NCBI GenBank assembly: GCA_010093605.1
Contig: MU004187.1
Span: 1,533,856 to 1,597,855 of the forward strand
DNA length: 64,000 bases
Source: Lophium mytilinum
Lineage: Eukaryota; Ascomycota; Dothideomycetes; Mytilinidiales; Mytilinidiaceae
Direction of reading: 5' to 3'
The stretch's first letter is position 1, and each line of letters begins with the position of its first letter. Below the pieces are notes generated by a model. That model was given only the letters and a program-made list of their open reading frames with translations. It was not told the DNA's origin and ran no database searches. Below, in pieces: positions 47,723 through 61,800 of the stretch. The position numbers and the translations under genes were made by a program.

Positions 47723-50700
47723 TTATTTATTTAAACTAGGGCCGGCTATAATAGGGCTATAAGAAGCTATATAGCCTTTATAGCTACTAGCCTACTACTA
47801 GGTACTTATAATAATCTGCGCTGTTTCGCATTAATTATTATACATGTCTACGGTTAGGCCTTCTTAATAAATTAATTTAACCGCCGGTCTAGTAATTAAA
47901 TTATATAGCTTCTATAATATTAGTTATATAGAGGTCTATAGCGGCAAGAATAGTAGCTAAGGTTAGCTCCTAGTCTAATAGTAGTTAGAATAATAGGTAA
48001 GAGTCTAGTTTCTTAGGGTACTAGTAGTAGAAATCTATAATAAGATATAGATAACTATTAGCGTAATTATAGTTATTCTATTACGGCTTATTATTCTATC
48101 TAATAAACTTAATCTTATATTATAATATACCCCTTTTTCTAGTAGTAGAATTAAGATATCTTCTATCTAGGCGGCTATCTATAACTTCTTTAGCATTGCC
48201 TTTCTAGTACGTAGGTATTATCTTAATAGGGGGAGGCTTAGGATTGCATTATTCTTTTATAGAAACGGCGTTAGCTAGATAGAGAAGCTATAGATAGAAT
48301 ACTAGATAGATATTCTCTATACCTTTTAGTAGGTTAAGCTTATACGCGCTTCTATTTTTATAGCTCTCTAGAATCTTAAAGGGGCCTAGCTTCTTAAAGT
48401 TAAGCTTCTTATTTAGGCGCGTGGTTTTAATAAAGCGTCTATCTAATATAACTTAATTACCTAGGTAATATATATAAGCTAGTTACTATCCTGCGTTAGT
48501 ATATTTCTTTTACTTAGCCTAGGCCTACTTAATTTCCGTATAGAGAAACGCGCGTAATTTATCTATTCTAGTAATAAATTTATCTACAAGTTTTATAAGA
48601 TAAGCCGTTAGCGCATTTTTATTAGGTAATTATGCGGCTAGTGCGGTGCCTATACTAGAAATATAGCCCTTAGTAGCTATAAAGGGCGCTACTCTAGTAG
48701 AGGTATTCTTTACTAAGTTAGCTTTAAACTTAGTAATAGCGAGAAAGTTGTACTAGTTATCTTACTAGTAGTTAATATAAGCCCTAAGGTATTACTTTAG
48801 GCCTATATTAGCAACTTTAGTTTATCTATCTATCTTAGAATAAAATATAGTAGAAAGCTTTAGTTTTATACTAATACGCTTGCATAGGTAGAACTAGAAG
48901 GTTAAGATAAATTATATTCCTCTATTAGAAATAATAGACTATAGATATTCTTTAGTGCGCTATACCTATTTAAGAAAGGCTTAGGCAACTTTCTTAGTAT
49001 CTATAGTAACTATAGGGATAAACTTGCGCATTTTAAAGAGCCTATTAATAACTACTATAATATATTAATAGTCCTGTCTAAATTATAAGTATTTTAGAAG
49101 AGGGCTAATAAAGTCTACTATTAGATTAGTCTAGTATTAGTTAGGAATAGGGAGTAGCTTAAGGAAGCCTTATTTTGCCTTGCATGTATGTTTAATATAG
49201 TTGCACGGCTAATAGGCCTTAATATAGCGGTTAATATTAGAGGTTATTTATAGCTAGAAGTAGTATATTAAGACGCAGTTATAAGTAGATATAGTTCTAC
49301 TATAACTAACTAGTAGTAGTTTATAAAGGCTTTTAATAATAGCTAACTAGAGTTTCTCCTTAGTAGAAATATATAGATAGTTCTTTTAAATAAAGATAAG
49401 GCTATTATAGATTATATAGTTGTAAAGTTTAAGTTTAACGCTGTAGTTCTTAATAATATTAGTAGGTAAGCGGCGTAGTTTAGCTCTAATAGCGTCTTTA
49501 ATAGCGTTAGCAATAATATTATTAGTAAGAGCCTCTTATATATAATCTATAATATCTTATTCTACTATACCTTTAGTAGGGTTACTCTATAACTCCCCCT
49601 ACCTACTTAGTAGCTCTAGTAGTTCTTTATTAGGGTTACTCTAAGACTCCCTCTAATTAAGTTCTACTTTACTAAGGTTATATATTATTACTATAAGAGA
49701 GACTATATTATAGGTAACACTGTTAGTTATAATATAGGCTAGTTTAATTACGTAACGCATTTCTAGTTCTAGGTTATAGTTCTTAAGGATAGTCTATTAC
49801 TAAATTTTATAGTATTTATTATCTTTATCTAGTATATTACCTAGGCGTCTAGTTAGTAAATTAGCCTTACTATTATCCTTGCCCGGCCTGTAAGTAATTC
49901 AGAAGTTAAACTTAGAGAGAAATTTAGCCTATCTAGCTTATCTTTAATTAAGCTGCTTAGTTTCTATAAAATACTATAATATCCAGTAGTTTAAAAGAAC
50001 TTTAATAGGGTTACTATAGCTATAACTAGTAAGTTCTATACGCTATTCTTTAAACGCGCGGATAATTGCTAGGAGTTCTTTATTATAGATTTAATAATTA
50101 AGTTAGGCCGCGCTCATTTAGTAAGATATAAACGCGATAGAATAGAGAACGCTGTCGGCTTACATTTAAGATAATATAGTAGCTATAATAGTATTAGATA
50201 TATTATATTCTACCTAGGTTTCTAGATCTAGATTAAAGTGGGCCATCTAAGGAGCATTAATAAACGCTTATTTTATCTACTTAAAGAAGAAGTCTTCTAA
50301 GCTGCCTTTCTACTATAGAAAGGTAAACTACTTATAGACCTCTGCTTTTATAAGTCTTATAAGCAGTCCTATAATATTAGAATAGGCAATAATAAATCGC
50401 TAGTAGAAGTTATAGAAACCTAGAAACGCCTATATATTATAGAGGTTCTATAGTTATAGCTAGTTAATAACTATATTAACTTTAGCTAGATCTATCTTAA
50501 GGCTATTAACGCTAATAATAATATCTAGGTACTTAACCTTCTATTTATAGAACTCGCATTTTATAATATTAAGAAATAGGCCAGCCTTACAAAGTTATTA
50601 GAGGACCTTTTTAATGTAACTAACGTATTCTTTAAGTATTTTACTAAAGATAAGGATATTATTAAGGTAGGCTATATAGAAGTTGTCTAAATATTCTAAG

Positions 50701-53700
50701 AGAATATTATTAATAAAGGCTTAAAATATCGCTAGGGCATTATATAAGCTAAAGGGTAGAACGGTAAATTTAAATAGGCTGTATCTAGTAAGAAAGGCCG
50801 TGTATTTTTTATCTTCTTTACGCATTCTAATAGCATTAAAGGTAGTAATAACATTAAATTTAGTATAGTACTAAGCGTGCTTTAATAGCGCGAGGGTGTC
50901 TTTTATTACTAGCGGAACGTTATAAGCTTTAATTATAATAGCGTTAAGACCTTAATAGTCTATATAAATGCGGAGGCCCCCTTCTAGTTTATAGATAATA
51001 ATTATAGGTGCGGCGTATTAGCTATTACTTTTCCTAATATACTCTTTCCCGTATATTTTATTAATAAAGGTTTTAATAACTAATATCTTATTATATAAGA
51101 GGCTGTATACCTTTTAAGCTAGAGCTTTACTACTAGGTTTAATATTAATATAATAATTAATATCTATACTATCTTTAGCTTTATAGCGCAGTAGTAGCTT
51201 ATTAGCTTTCTTTAGGTTCTATATATTAAGGAAGCCCTAATATTCCTAGAGTATAAGCGCCTTAAGTTTCTTATAAGTTATAGGGGTGTAGTCTATCTTC
51301 TTAAAGAACTTTTATTAGTTGTCTTTTAATATAGTATAGAGACTAATAGCTAATAGATTATTAGTAAAGTTAGCTAGGCCTATAATAATATTACCGGGTG
51401 TATATAGTTATTCTTTAGCGCGCGCTAGGGCTTCTACTTTCTTATCTATAAGTGCTAGTTTAAAGTACTTAGGCTATATATAGATAGTATCTTTCTTTAG
51501 TAACTGCTAGGCGTTATATAAATACTTATTACTAGATACTATATTAATATTAAGCGCTTTAAAAGCAGCGAGCTGGGCGTTAAGCTTTTTCTAGAATAGG
51601 CGCTTACTAGTATAGGTAATAGAGTCTTTAGACTAGATATAGACAGGTTTATAGTTAACTAGGTACTAGAAGCAGTAGTAATCTAAGTCTAGCTATATTA
51701 TTTAGGTACTAAATTTTATATAAGCGTTATATATTATAAGCTAGCCTATACTAAGAATAATATTATATTCTTTAAGGTTATAGATAAGAGCCTAGAACTT
51801 ATTATAGTATTCTTTAATTTATATAGTAATTTTAGCTACTTTATTAATAACTAATATAGAGCTATTTAGCAGTTTAATATTACATAGAGTAGCTTTATAG
51901 ACATTAAGTTAGTAATAGTTTATAAAGTTTATAGAGATAAATATAAATCTACCGCATCTAGAGTCTATAAGAACTATAGATTTAACTATTCTAGTTAAAG
52001 TCTTAATTCTATAGTTAAAGTCTATCTATTTACTTAATAATAGGGCAAGTCTAATAGTATAAGCTAAGAGTTTAATATTAGGGGGTTTTAGAGGGGGTAG
52101 CTTAAGCTCCTAGATATATATAAGAGCTTAAGCTAGCGTGTCTTCTAACTATCTCTAATAATAACTTTTATTAGAGATTAAGTATTTTCTAAACTATTAG
52201 AATAAACCCCTTAGTTATTATTATCTTATCCTTATTTATTCTTATATTTATATTTATACTAATACTTCTAGTTACTACTATAGTTAAAGGCGTTAAGTTC
52301 TATACTATTAATACTAGCGGTAGCAAGGCGCTTATTGCGCTAAGATTCTAATATAGTCTTCCCGGCTATAGCGTATTTAGAGTTACTAGTATAGTAGTTT
52401 TTCTTAAAGTAGCTAAAGCAGCGTTCTTTCTTACTTAGGCGCAGGCAAATATATAGTAAAACGCTTAGTAATAGAACTATAGTAGTCTTCTTAACTATAA
52501 TATAGTTATTAGTCTTAGTAGTAGATACTTTACGCTAGGCGCAGTTAGAGTCGCGCCGGGCGCAGTTAAAGTTGCGACGACCGTCTTACGCGTATGCGTT
52601 ATTTAGGCGGCATACTAAGATTTAGGCGGTAAGAAGCTCTTTATTAGCTTATTTTTTACATTAAATATAATAATAGTCCTTATATAGAATATTATCTTTT
52701 ACCTAGTACTAGGTTAATAAACTAAAGTTAATATATTTAGTAAGATCTATACGTAGTGTTTTCTTAAGGTAATAGTATTAGGTTGCGAGGCTGTTATTAA
52801 TTTTACTATACTTAAGCCTATTAAGAATAATGTTAAGGTGTTATAGAAAGTCTAATATCTTTTTATTATATTACTATTTTATGCCCTTACTATTAAGCTA
52901 GTTAAGAAGGTAATTATAATAAATAGTATTACTCTTCTAGAATATAGCGTCTAGGTTTTAAATAAGTTCCTTAAGTAAATAATATAGATTAGTAGATGTA
53001 AGAAGGCTATAGTCTTCTATAACTTTATACGCGCGCCCTTTATAATAGCTAATAGTAAGCTGGATTTAAGTTATAGTAGTAGGGTAGATCTATTAGTCTA
53101 CTTAAACTAGGTAGATTAAGTAGTTCTTCTAGGCCGCGTATACTATAGCTTCTAATTTAAAATCCTATAGGTATATATATTTAGGGCGAGGACCTTATAG
53201 TTATCTATATTAAGGATAGATAGGTCTATATACTTATAGCTAAGTAAACCTGCCTAGTTAACTTAGGTTTAGATTATCTCTACCTCTACCTTCTGCAGCT
53301 ATAAAGTGTTAACCTAGAACGCAATTATATTAAAAGTTATCTAGGTTAAGAGTATATAGTTCTACTAGAGGTAGAGGGGAAGCCTTATTAGTAGAATTAT
53401 AATTAGAGTGTTTATCTATATATAGATTATTAGGTTATCCCGCTAATATATTCTATTAGACTTAAGCTTTAAGCTAGGTAATCCGCGTTAAGGCCTATTA
53501 GTATTTAGCTTCTAGGTTATTAAGCTAAAGGGTTTAGGCCTAGAAGTTAGCGTGCTTTTTATTATATAGGCGTTATACGCGGGCTAACTCTATCTACTTA
53601 GACTTAAGTTTATAGTTAAGGGTGTAGACCTGTATCTAAAGCTTAGAGAGTTTACTATTAGTAAGTAAATATTTCTTATTTAGGTCCTTAATAGTAGTAT

Positions 53701-55608
53701 TGGCGGCGTCTTATTTTTATATAGTAATATTTATTCTATACCTAGAGTTATTATAGTTCTTATCTACTAGTATAATATAGTTCTACTATTATTATAGTGC
53801 TAGTTAAATATCCTAAATAAGCTTCTATAGGTTCTAAAGCTTATATTATTCTTATAGTCTATTACTATACCGCATCTTAAAGATAGAGCCGCTGGCGCGC
53901 TATATAATTATAAGATATAATTATTAATAGTCTTCCACGCGTATTATAATATATTGCTTATTACTCTATTCTATGCCTGCTACTTACTAGGCTAGGTTAG
54001 AAGTATTAAGTCTAGTAATTAATTTAACGCGGGTGGATTAGTATTGTAACGGAGATATATTAGGGGAGAAAATGCTATAAACCGGTAGTATTCTTAGATA
54101 CTTAGGGTCGCGGGACTAATATATTTTAGAAATAGTGTTGTAGTATACTATAGTATTAGAAGTATTAATAGTAACGCCTTAATATGCTATCTTAAGCTTA
54201 TTTACTTTATTATCCTTATTATTACTAAACTAACGTTCCTTCTCTTAACAGTCTTATTTATTAGCTAAATTAAAGTTAAAGGAAGAGCTATTATTATAGA
54301 TAGTAATTATATTATTAAGGCCGGTAGTTATATTTATAAGTTTATTAGGTAAATTAAAATCGCCTAGTATATAGCTACTAACGCGAAAGAGTAGAAGTAT
54401 AGCCTCCTCTAGTAGAAAAGCTAGAGTAACTAGTAGAGGTTTACCTATAGTACTAAATTTAGTTTAATAATATTATAGCTTAGCGGGTGTTACTAGAGGG
54501 ATTAGTCTAATAGATAGAGCTAGCTATAAGGTAGCGGCTAGTATTTAGGACTAGAACTAAGTTACTTAGAAGGTTAGATTTACTAGCTAAATAAGAGGAG
54601 GCTGCGGGCTATAATTAATCTATATTATATTATTATTATTATCTCCTATAAGAAGATGCTATAGGTTTAGAGCGCCTTCTTAATGTAATATAATACTAAT
54701 GCGGCGGGGGTTAATAGAAATACTATTAGCGTCGCTAAATAGACGTTTAAAGCGTCTACTAGAGACGGAGTTACTAAACTATAGAGCTTTAGCGCGGTTA
54801 AAAGTATAGCGGTTAGGGTTAGCTATATAAGAAGGTAGAAAAAGTTAGTATAAAAGAAAGAAAACTTAGAGGGGTAAGGTATTAAATTTATATATAAGGG
54901 TCTATTAACTTTAGATTATTTACTATATGCGCCGGGCGCCTAGAAGGTTTAAGAGGGGCGCTACTTACGCTTAGTTATAGGACTACCTAGAGGGTTATAG
55001 TAAATAATAATATTAGGTAGTCTATTTATAAAACGGGTAGTATATAGAAAATAGGTAGTATATAAAAAATAGATAGTCTATAGATATTTATTCTATAATA
55101 CTAAGTATACGCGCAGGCTAGCTATTATTAATACTAAGCTTTCCGGGCGTTAGTCTCTATATAGTAATAGCAATTAATTAGTAATACTAGGCGCGCGCAC
55201 GCGCTATTACTAATACTAAGCTTTCCGGGCGTTAGTCTCTATATATAATGGTAGAATAGAAGAAGAGGTTATAGAGCCGTTAAAGTAATTAATATAATTA
55301 GTAAGGACTTTCTAGGGTGCTATTACTACCCCTCTATTATAGGGGCTTATAAGTACTGCTATAGTTATAAGGTCTATTATCTAGCTTTATGCATAATAGT
55401 TAGATCGCTTTATTAGGGGCCCGCGGCGCTGCTAATAGAAGAGTACTATATTATTAAGTATAGTCTTTATTAGGGGTCTATAATACTGCTAATAGTTACT
55501 ATATAGATAGTGGTGCATACTATAGCTTATTATAAGAGCGCACTCTATTACGGAAAATTTCTAGGGGTGCTTCCGTTGCTCCTGGAAGCTAGAAGGGTAT
55601 TTATCTTA

Positions 55609-55808
55609 TATTAGGGCTTAAGGTTAGAACGTTAGAATTATTAGATTAAATAGTATTAATATTAATAAAAGATAAATATAAGAGAGAAAGAGGTTTCTAG
55701 AATAGACGTTATAATAACCTAAAGGGCGGAGCAACGTTTACCTATTCCGCAGAGCCTCTATTACGTAACCTCTAGTTACGTGTTATATATAATTATATGG
55801 CCATAACA
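55609..55808 (-). repeat. 5' LTR of Gypsy element
   Basis: This 200-bp partner of 47187-47386 keeps the ancestral end ATAACA and is followed by the CCCGT duplication at 55809-55813. All differences from the other LTR that I can see are transitions. Confidence 0.92.
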
Positions 55809-57238
55809 CCCGTTTATTAGGAAAACCTAAAACTATAAAAGTTAGGGCTATTAGTACTTAGTAGTAAATAGCGTAAACTTCTAGTAAACTATATAAATTA
55901 CGCAATATCTATATAAACTACTAGCGCAGGTAATATTACTATATAGACTAGTAGTAGTTTACCTATATACTATATAGCCTAATAATACTTAATTATTATC
56001 TATTATTTTAAACTATTAATAATTTAGTTCTATAGTATTTTTTACTTAATTAGCCTTAGTAGTACTAGAGCTAATATATATATACCCTATATATAATACT
56101 ACTTATATTCTACTATAAAATAATTCTATTTACTACTCTTTCCTCTCTATAGTAGTGTAAGGCGGGGGTAGAAGTAAGTAGAAATAGTAAGTACTTAGGC
56201 TAGAATATTTAATTTTTATTCTATAAATAGTTAGTATAGTAAAGTTAGGGCTATAGTAGTTAAAAAGTAGATTTAATAGATATATAGAGAATAGGTAGAA
56301 AAGATATAATCTATCTATTCTATAATTTAGCGCTAGGTCTAGCTTATAAATTATAATTAGAATACTTAATATATTTTTAGGTAGACTCTTACTATATTAC
56401 TACTAAGACCTATTATTTAAAAGTTAGGCTATAGTATATAACTATCTATAAATAATAAAAAGTATATAACTATTCTACTACTAATATAAGCTCTAGTAGT
56501 AGTCTCTTATATCTATATTATAGAATAGCCTCTAGTATTATAGCTATAATACTACCGCCTCTATAGCCTTTTCTTTCTATTTACTTCTTCTATATCTCTT
56601 ATTTCCCTCTATATTAGCATGCTTTACTCCTTCTATCTATATTTTAGGTTACTACTTCTCTATTTATAGTCTCTTCTATTATACTTTTAACCTTAGAAGT
56701 TAAAATACTATTATTTTATAATCTAGCCTATAGTATACTTATGCGCTAAAAGGTAATAAAAATATATACTCTCTATCTAGCGGGGCAGTTATAGAACCTA
56801 AAATATACTTAAAGAAATAGGCTAGAGTCTCTTTTAAAATATAAGAATATAGAAGGTATACTATAATAATTATAGATAATTTTATATAATTCTAGATAAT
56901 CTTATATAGTGCTATAAGAAGAGTTAGAGATATTAAAGTAGAGGTAGCTTTATTTTCCCTCTCTCTACCGCGTTATTATATAGTAAATAGTTATCTATTA
57001 CTAGTATATATAAGGGCTAGATTATCCCTATAATACTAGATTAAAGTATATCTAGCGCTAGTAATAGAGTATATATTCTATCCGCCCGCTTATTTTCTAA
57101 GAAAAGTAGGGCTAGAGAAGTAGTAGTTAGAGTAGAGTTAAAAGCTAGTAGAAAATATAGATATATAGTTATATATAGTAGTTAGAAAGATTAAAAGCTA
57201 TATATATAAAAGATTATACTAGAACTAAGGCGCTATTA

Positions 57239-57382
57239 TATAGAGTAGAGTAGAAGAAATAAAGAAACTTAGTAGAAAAAAAATTCTATAGAGTAGAGCG
57301 GAAGGAATAGAGAAATCTAGTAGATAAAAAAGCTTATAGAGTAGAGTAGAAGAAATAGAAAAGCTTAGTAGGTAATATAAGC
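57239..57382. repeat. 48-bp tandem repeat, three copies
   Basis: Three units start at 57239, 57287 and 57335, each opening TATAGAGTAGAG and containing AGAAATA/AGGAATA and CTTAGTAG/TCTAGTAG. The period of 48 bp (16 codons) suggests an internal peptide repeat of a lost coding region. Confidence 0.8.
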
Positions 57383-58720
57383 TAGTAATACTAGAGTATA
57401 TTATCTTTATCTAATATAGCTCTATAGAACTATACTAGTCTAACTATTAATCTAAATATTAGTACGCTATTAGCTTTCTATTATAGTAGATACTATTAGT
57501 AAGCTATATCTATATACTACCTCTTATTCTCTATATTCTAGCTTCTTAGATAAGTTTCTACTAGCTTTAGCCTCTACTATAATTTATTAGTATATATAAT
57601 TTTAATACCCGCTATATTCTAAATAGTTAGCCTTAAGTTAATCTCTACTATAACTCTTCTACCTTTTTAACTCTTACTATCTTCTACTACTCTATAGCAT
57701 AGAGAAAGAGATATAGGGCAGGCTTTTATACCTATAGAATAGAGAAGAATAGTTCTATTATATATATAGGCAGGCGCTAGAAATTTAAGGCTTAGGCGCA
57801 TATATTTTAACTAATAGTTACTATATACTTTTTTCTTAAGTATACTATTAGAATCTTATATAAGTGCGTCTTTATAGTAGTGCGCTATTATTACTAATAG
57901 TTATTCTTAATTAGCCTTAGGTTTAATTCCTTATATTATAGCTTAATATGCTAGGTATTATAACTATAAAATATCTCTAAATAAGTATTATAAGACTAAT
58001 AGTATTTTTAAGTATATATAGTTTAGGGGGTTTATATTAAAAGTAGATAGATAAATAGTTTCTAAGTTAAAGCTTAGGGTAGAAATAGGCTTTAAAATAT
58101 AAGGTATATATATATACTACGCATCTATTAAAAGTTAACTTAGTAGTAGTATAAGAGTATAGAAGATATATAGAAAGTATATATAGATAGACTTATATAG
58201 TTCTATTTAAGGCCGCTTTCTACCTATATATATACTAGAAAATTAGTAATTTCTTAAGAAGGTATTTACTATACTAAGTATATATACCTTCTATATCTAC
58301 TTTTAGGCGTCTCTTAGATAATATTAAAGAAGTAGAAGATAGTAGAGTTAGTATCCTTCTCTTTATCTCTTACTATATAAGTATATATAATTTTTAAGGC
58401 CTTTTTAATACTAGTCTAAGCTATAATTAGGCCTATTTTAGCCTTATATAAGGCTGCCTCTACTACCTTTAAGCTATCTAGGTCTCTTATAGATAATACC
58501 TCCTCTATAGTATTTTCTTTATTCTAGTTAACTTTCTCTATCTAGTTCTTTCTATTATTAAAGTAGTATATATCTAATTTATCTTTATCTTTTATAAGGT
58601 CTATAGGCTCTAGTTTATTAGATAGCGCTTTATATTTATTCTTTAAGGTTGCACCTTAAGTCTCTTATTCTAATACTACTATTTCTAAGTTCTTCTCTTT
58701 AGCCTTAGCTATTACTAAGG

Positions 58721-58882
58721 TTTCTAGTAATAATAGCGCCTCTTATATACCTCTAGTCTTCTAGTATACTAAGGTCTATAGCTTATCTATAAAGATATAG
58801 GTCTCTAGTAATAATAGCGCTACTTATATACTTCTAGTCTTCTAGAATATTAAGATCTATAGCTTAACTATAAGAATATACT
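58721..58882. repeat. 81-bp tandem duplication
   Basis: Two units start at 58721 and 58802, sharing TCTAGTAATAATAGCGC and CTCTAGTCTTCTAG-like blocks in the same order. The period of 81 bp is 27 codons, again fitting former coding DNA. Confidence 0.75.
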
Positions 58883-61800
58883 TAGTATAAATTTAGACTT
58901 CTAGTTAGAGGTTATAGTTATCTTTCTTCCCTTTCTCCCTATATATAGCTGCATGGCAGCTAATAGCCTTATCTAAGGTGGCGTAATTTAAGTAGAATAA
59001 TATTAGGTTTATAAGGCTAACTTTAAATATAGAACTATCTTTAGAGTTAATAAAGTAGGTATATATTAGTAAGAGGACTAAATATAGATTAGTAAATATA
59101 TAATCTTCTTATATATAGTAGTAGTATATATTTTAAGTCTTAGTAGTAGTAAAAGGTCTTTCTAATATCTATATTAATAATTATAGATTAGAATATACTT
59201 AGTAGAATAAGTATTAAAGTATAGCTTATATATATAATTAGTACTATACTACTAGTAATATTAAGTATATTTATAGATATATTAACTTAAAGTCTATAGC
59301 TTTTATATAGCTATACTACTATACCTTCTTTATCTCTAAAGTATTTAAAGCCGCTCTTATCTAGAACTATAGATACTATAAGCTTCTTATACTAGTAAAT
59401 AGTTAGTAGATATAAATAGAGAAGTAGTAGATAGACTTATATAGGCCTAATTCTTAATAAAGAAGCTCTTAGAGCTATTTCTATAGACCTTCTTTACTAC
59501 CTCTAGTATAGTCTTTATCTCTAGCTTATTAAACTAGCCGCCCTTTATATTACCTAATTCTTAACTTAGAACTAGATATAGTAAATATTTATATATAGAC
59601 TAGATAAGTGTATTATATTTAACCTTAAAGTTAGTAATATCTTTTTAAGAGCGCTAGAGAAATATAGTAGCTTTCTCTAGATTATCTCTACTATATATAG
59701 TATATAGCGCTTTAAAGTAGTCTATATAGCTATTAATATAGATAGTAATAGTAAGATCTACTAGTCTATTCTAGTAGACTACTATCTACTCTATTATAGT
59801 AGTAGAGTTATAGTAACTTAGGCTATTAAGCTATTAGTAATATAGTAAGAAAAAGTATAGTAAGGCTTATATATAAGAGTAAGGTTAGAGTTAGATTTTA
59901 CTTACTAGCCTACTTAGTTATTAGTAAAGGAGGTAAAGGTCTTTACTAGCTATAATATAATACGCGCCTACTAGATAAAGCAGGTTTATAGCCTTAGCTT
60001 AGGTAATAAATAATACTATATAGCCTAAAAAGTTAAATAGTTAAAATAGACTTTATACTATTATAAAAGAGTAATAATCTCTAATTATAATTAATTATAT
60101 TAAGCGTTAAAGGTAATAGAGTAGAAGCCGCGGGCAATACTAGGCTCTATAAAGGGCGGTCTTCTAGTATTAGAGCCTAAAGGTAAAGAATAATATATAC
60201 TACTTTAGAATTAGAGAAAGAATTTAGGTCTATTAAATAGAGTAGTAGGTCTACTAATAGAATACCTCTTAATATTATTAGAAATATAGCCCCTAATATT
60301 AGCTACCCTAGATATTACTTTAAATAGTTTATAGGGCGTAAATCTTAACTAGTATAACTAACTTATATATACCTGCGCAGTATTTAAATAAGTAGTAGCC
60401 CTACTTAATAAGAAGGGGTATAATAAAATTAAAACAGGTAAGATAATATAAGTAGCGGGCTAACTTTAATTATAAAAGAAAGATATATATAATCTCTAAT
60501 TATAATTAATAATCTATAAAAGAGAAGAGTTAAGCGCATAGATAGTAAGAAAAATTAAATTACTAGTAATTAACTTATATATTAATATTTTTAAAACCCT
60601 ATTATACCTTATACTTAAATATAGATACTATTATAGAATAAACTACTATATTTAGAGGTCTAGACTAACTATATATACCGCCTACTATATAACTTAAGTA
60701 TACTTAAAAGAAGCCTTCTACCCGCTATCCTCTATCTCTATATTATCTACCTCTATCTCTACTTTAGTATTATCTATCTTACCTACCTCTATCTCTATAT
60801 CCTCCTTCTCTATATTATCTATATTAGACTTAAATTCTAACTTAAACGCTTTACTTATCTTTAAATTAGTTCTATAGTTAGTAAGTTCTATTATATATAA
60901 ATTAACTAAGTGCTAAAAGTCCTCTAGATTAAAAGGCTTTAGTAGGTTATAGTCTAACTATTATTTATAGTTAATAATATATTATATATAAATATTACTT
61001 AAGAGGTTTTAAAGTATTATTAACTAGTTAGCTGCGTTTAGTTAGAGTAGGTCTAGACTAGTACACTTATCTATAAGGCTAGTAGATCCGCAATCTATAT
61101 ATATTATAGCAGAAGATAATAGTTATAGGCTAAAGTATTTATTAGTATTTAGGTCTATATAGTAGACGCAACTATATATATAAAAGAATTTTAAAAGAGT
61201 AAAGGTTAGTATCTTACCTAGTAACGCGTATATATAAGTATTATAGATAATAGAGTCTTAATAGTATTATCTAAATAGCTAGAAAAGGAATATTATATTA
61301 GTAGGTATTTATAGAAAAGGGGGTGCTTACTTACCTCTTTAAGTAAGCTAATACTTACTAACTTTTCTAGATAATTTATCTTAGTATTATATCTTATAGT
61401 ATAGAGCTATAAGAGAATTATATTCTAACTATATATAGATAGGTGCAGCTTTAATTAATAAAATACTTATTCTATTAGCTTAGTATTATTAGCTAGAACG
61501 TTATATAGCTTATAGGTATTAGTTTAATAGAGCTAAAATATAGAGTATTATTACTAATATACTTAAAGTTATAGAGATAGAAAATATCCCCCTCTTTAGA
61601 TATATATACTCTAGTAAAGGTAGAGAGTATCTTATAGTTCTAACCTAGTTTAGAGAGAGATTTATCCGCGTTTAACTAGACTAGAATAGGTAAGTATAGT
61701 TTAAGTATATTAAGGTCTACACCTTACACCTCTATCTTATAGTATTAACCTACTAGAAAGTAGTTTATAACTTAACTATAGCCTAAAACCTCTAGTATAG

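Larger units (their letters stand above)
47187..55808 (-). mobile_element. Complete but RIP-ruined Ty3/Gypsy LTR retrotransposon
   Basis: Two 200-bp direct LTRs (47187-47386 and 55609-55808) bound an 8.6-kb element flanked by CCCGT at 47182-47186 and 55809-55813. The minus strand encodes it: a purine tract (AGAGGGGGGAGACG on the minus strand) abuts the left LTR, which is therefore the 3' LTR. Ruined coding runs right to left. A zinc-knuckle remnant lies near 52.37-52.42 kb (CFSY-FKKN pattern for CX2CX4HX4C). Reverse transcriptase at about 50.64-50.8 kb shows LFKFTVLPFSLYNALA and AYLNNILIFSK, standing for the Gypsy PFGLxNAPA and YLDDILIFS motifs. Integrase is expected at 48.3-49.3 kb. RIP stops close every frame. 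Confidence 0.9.
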
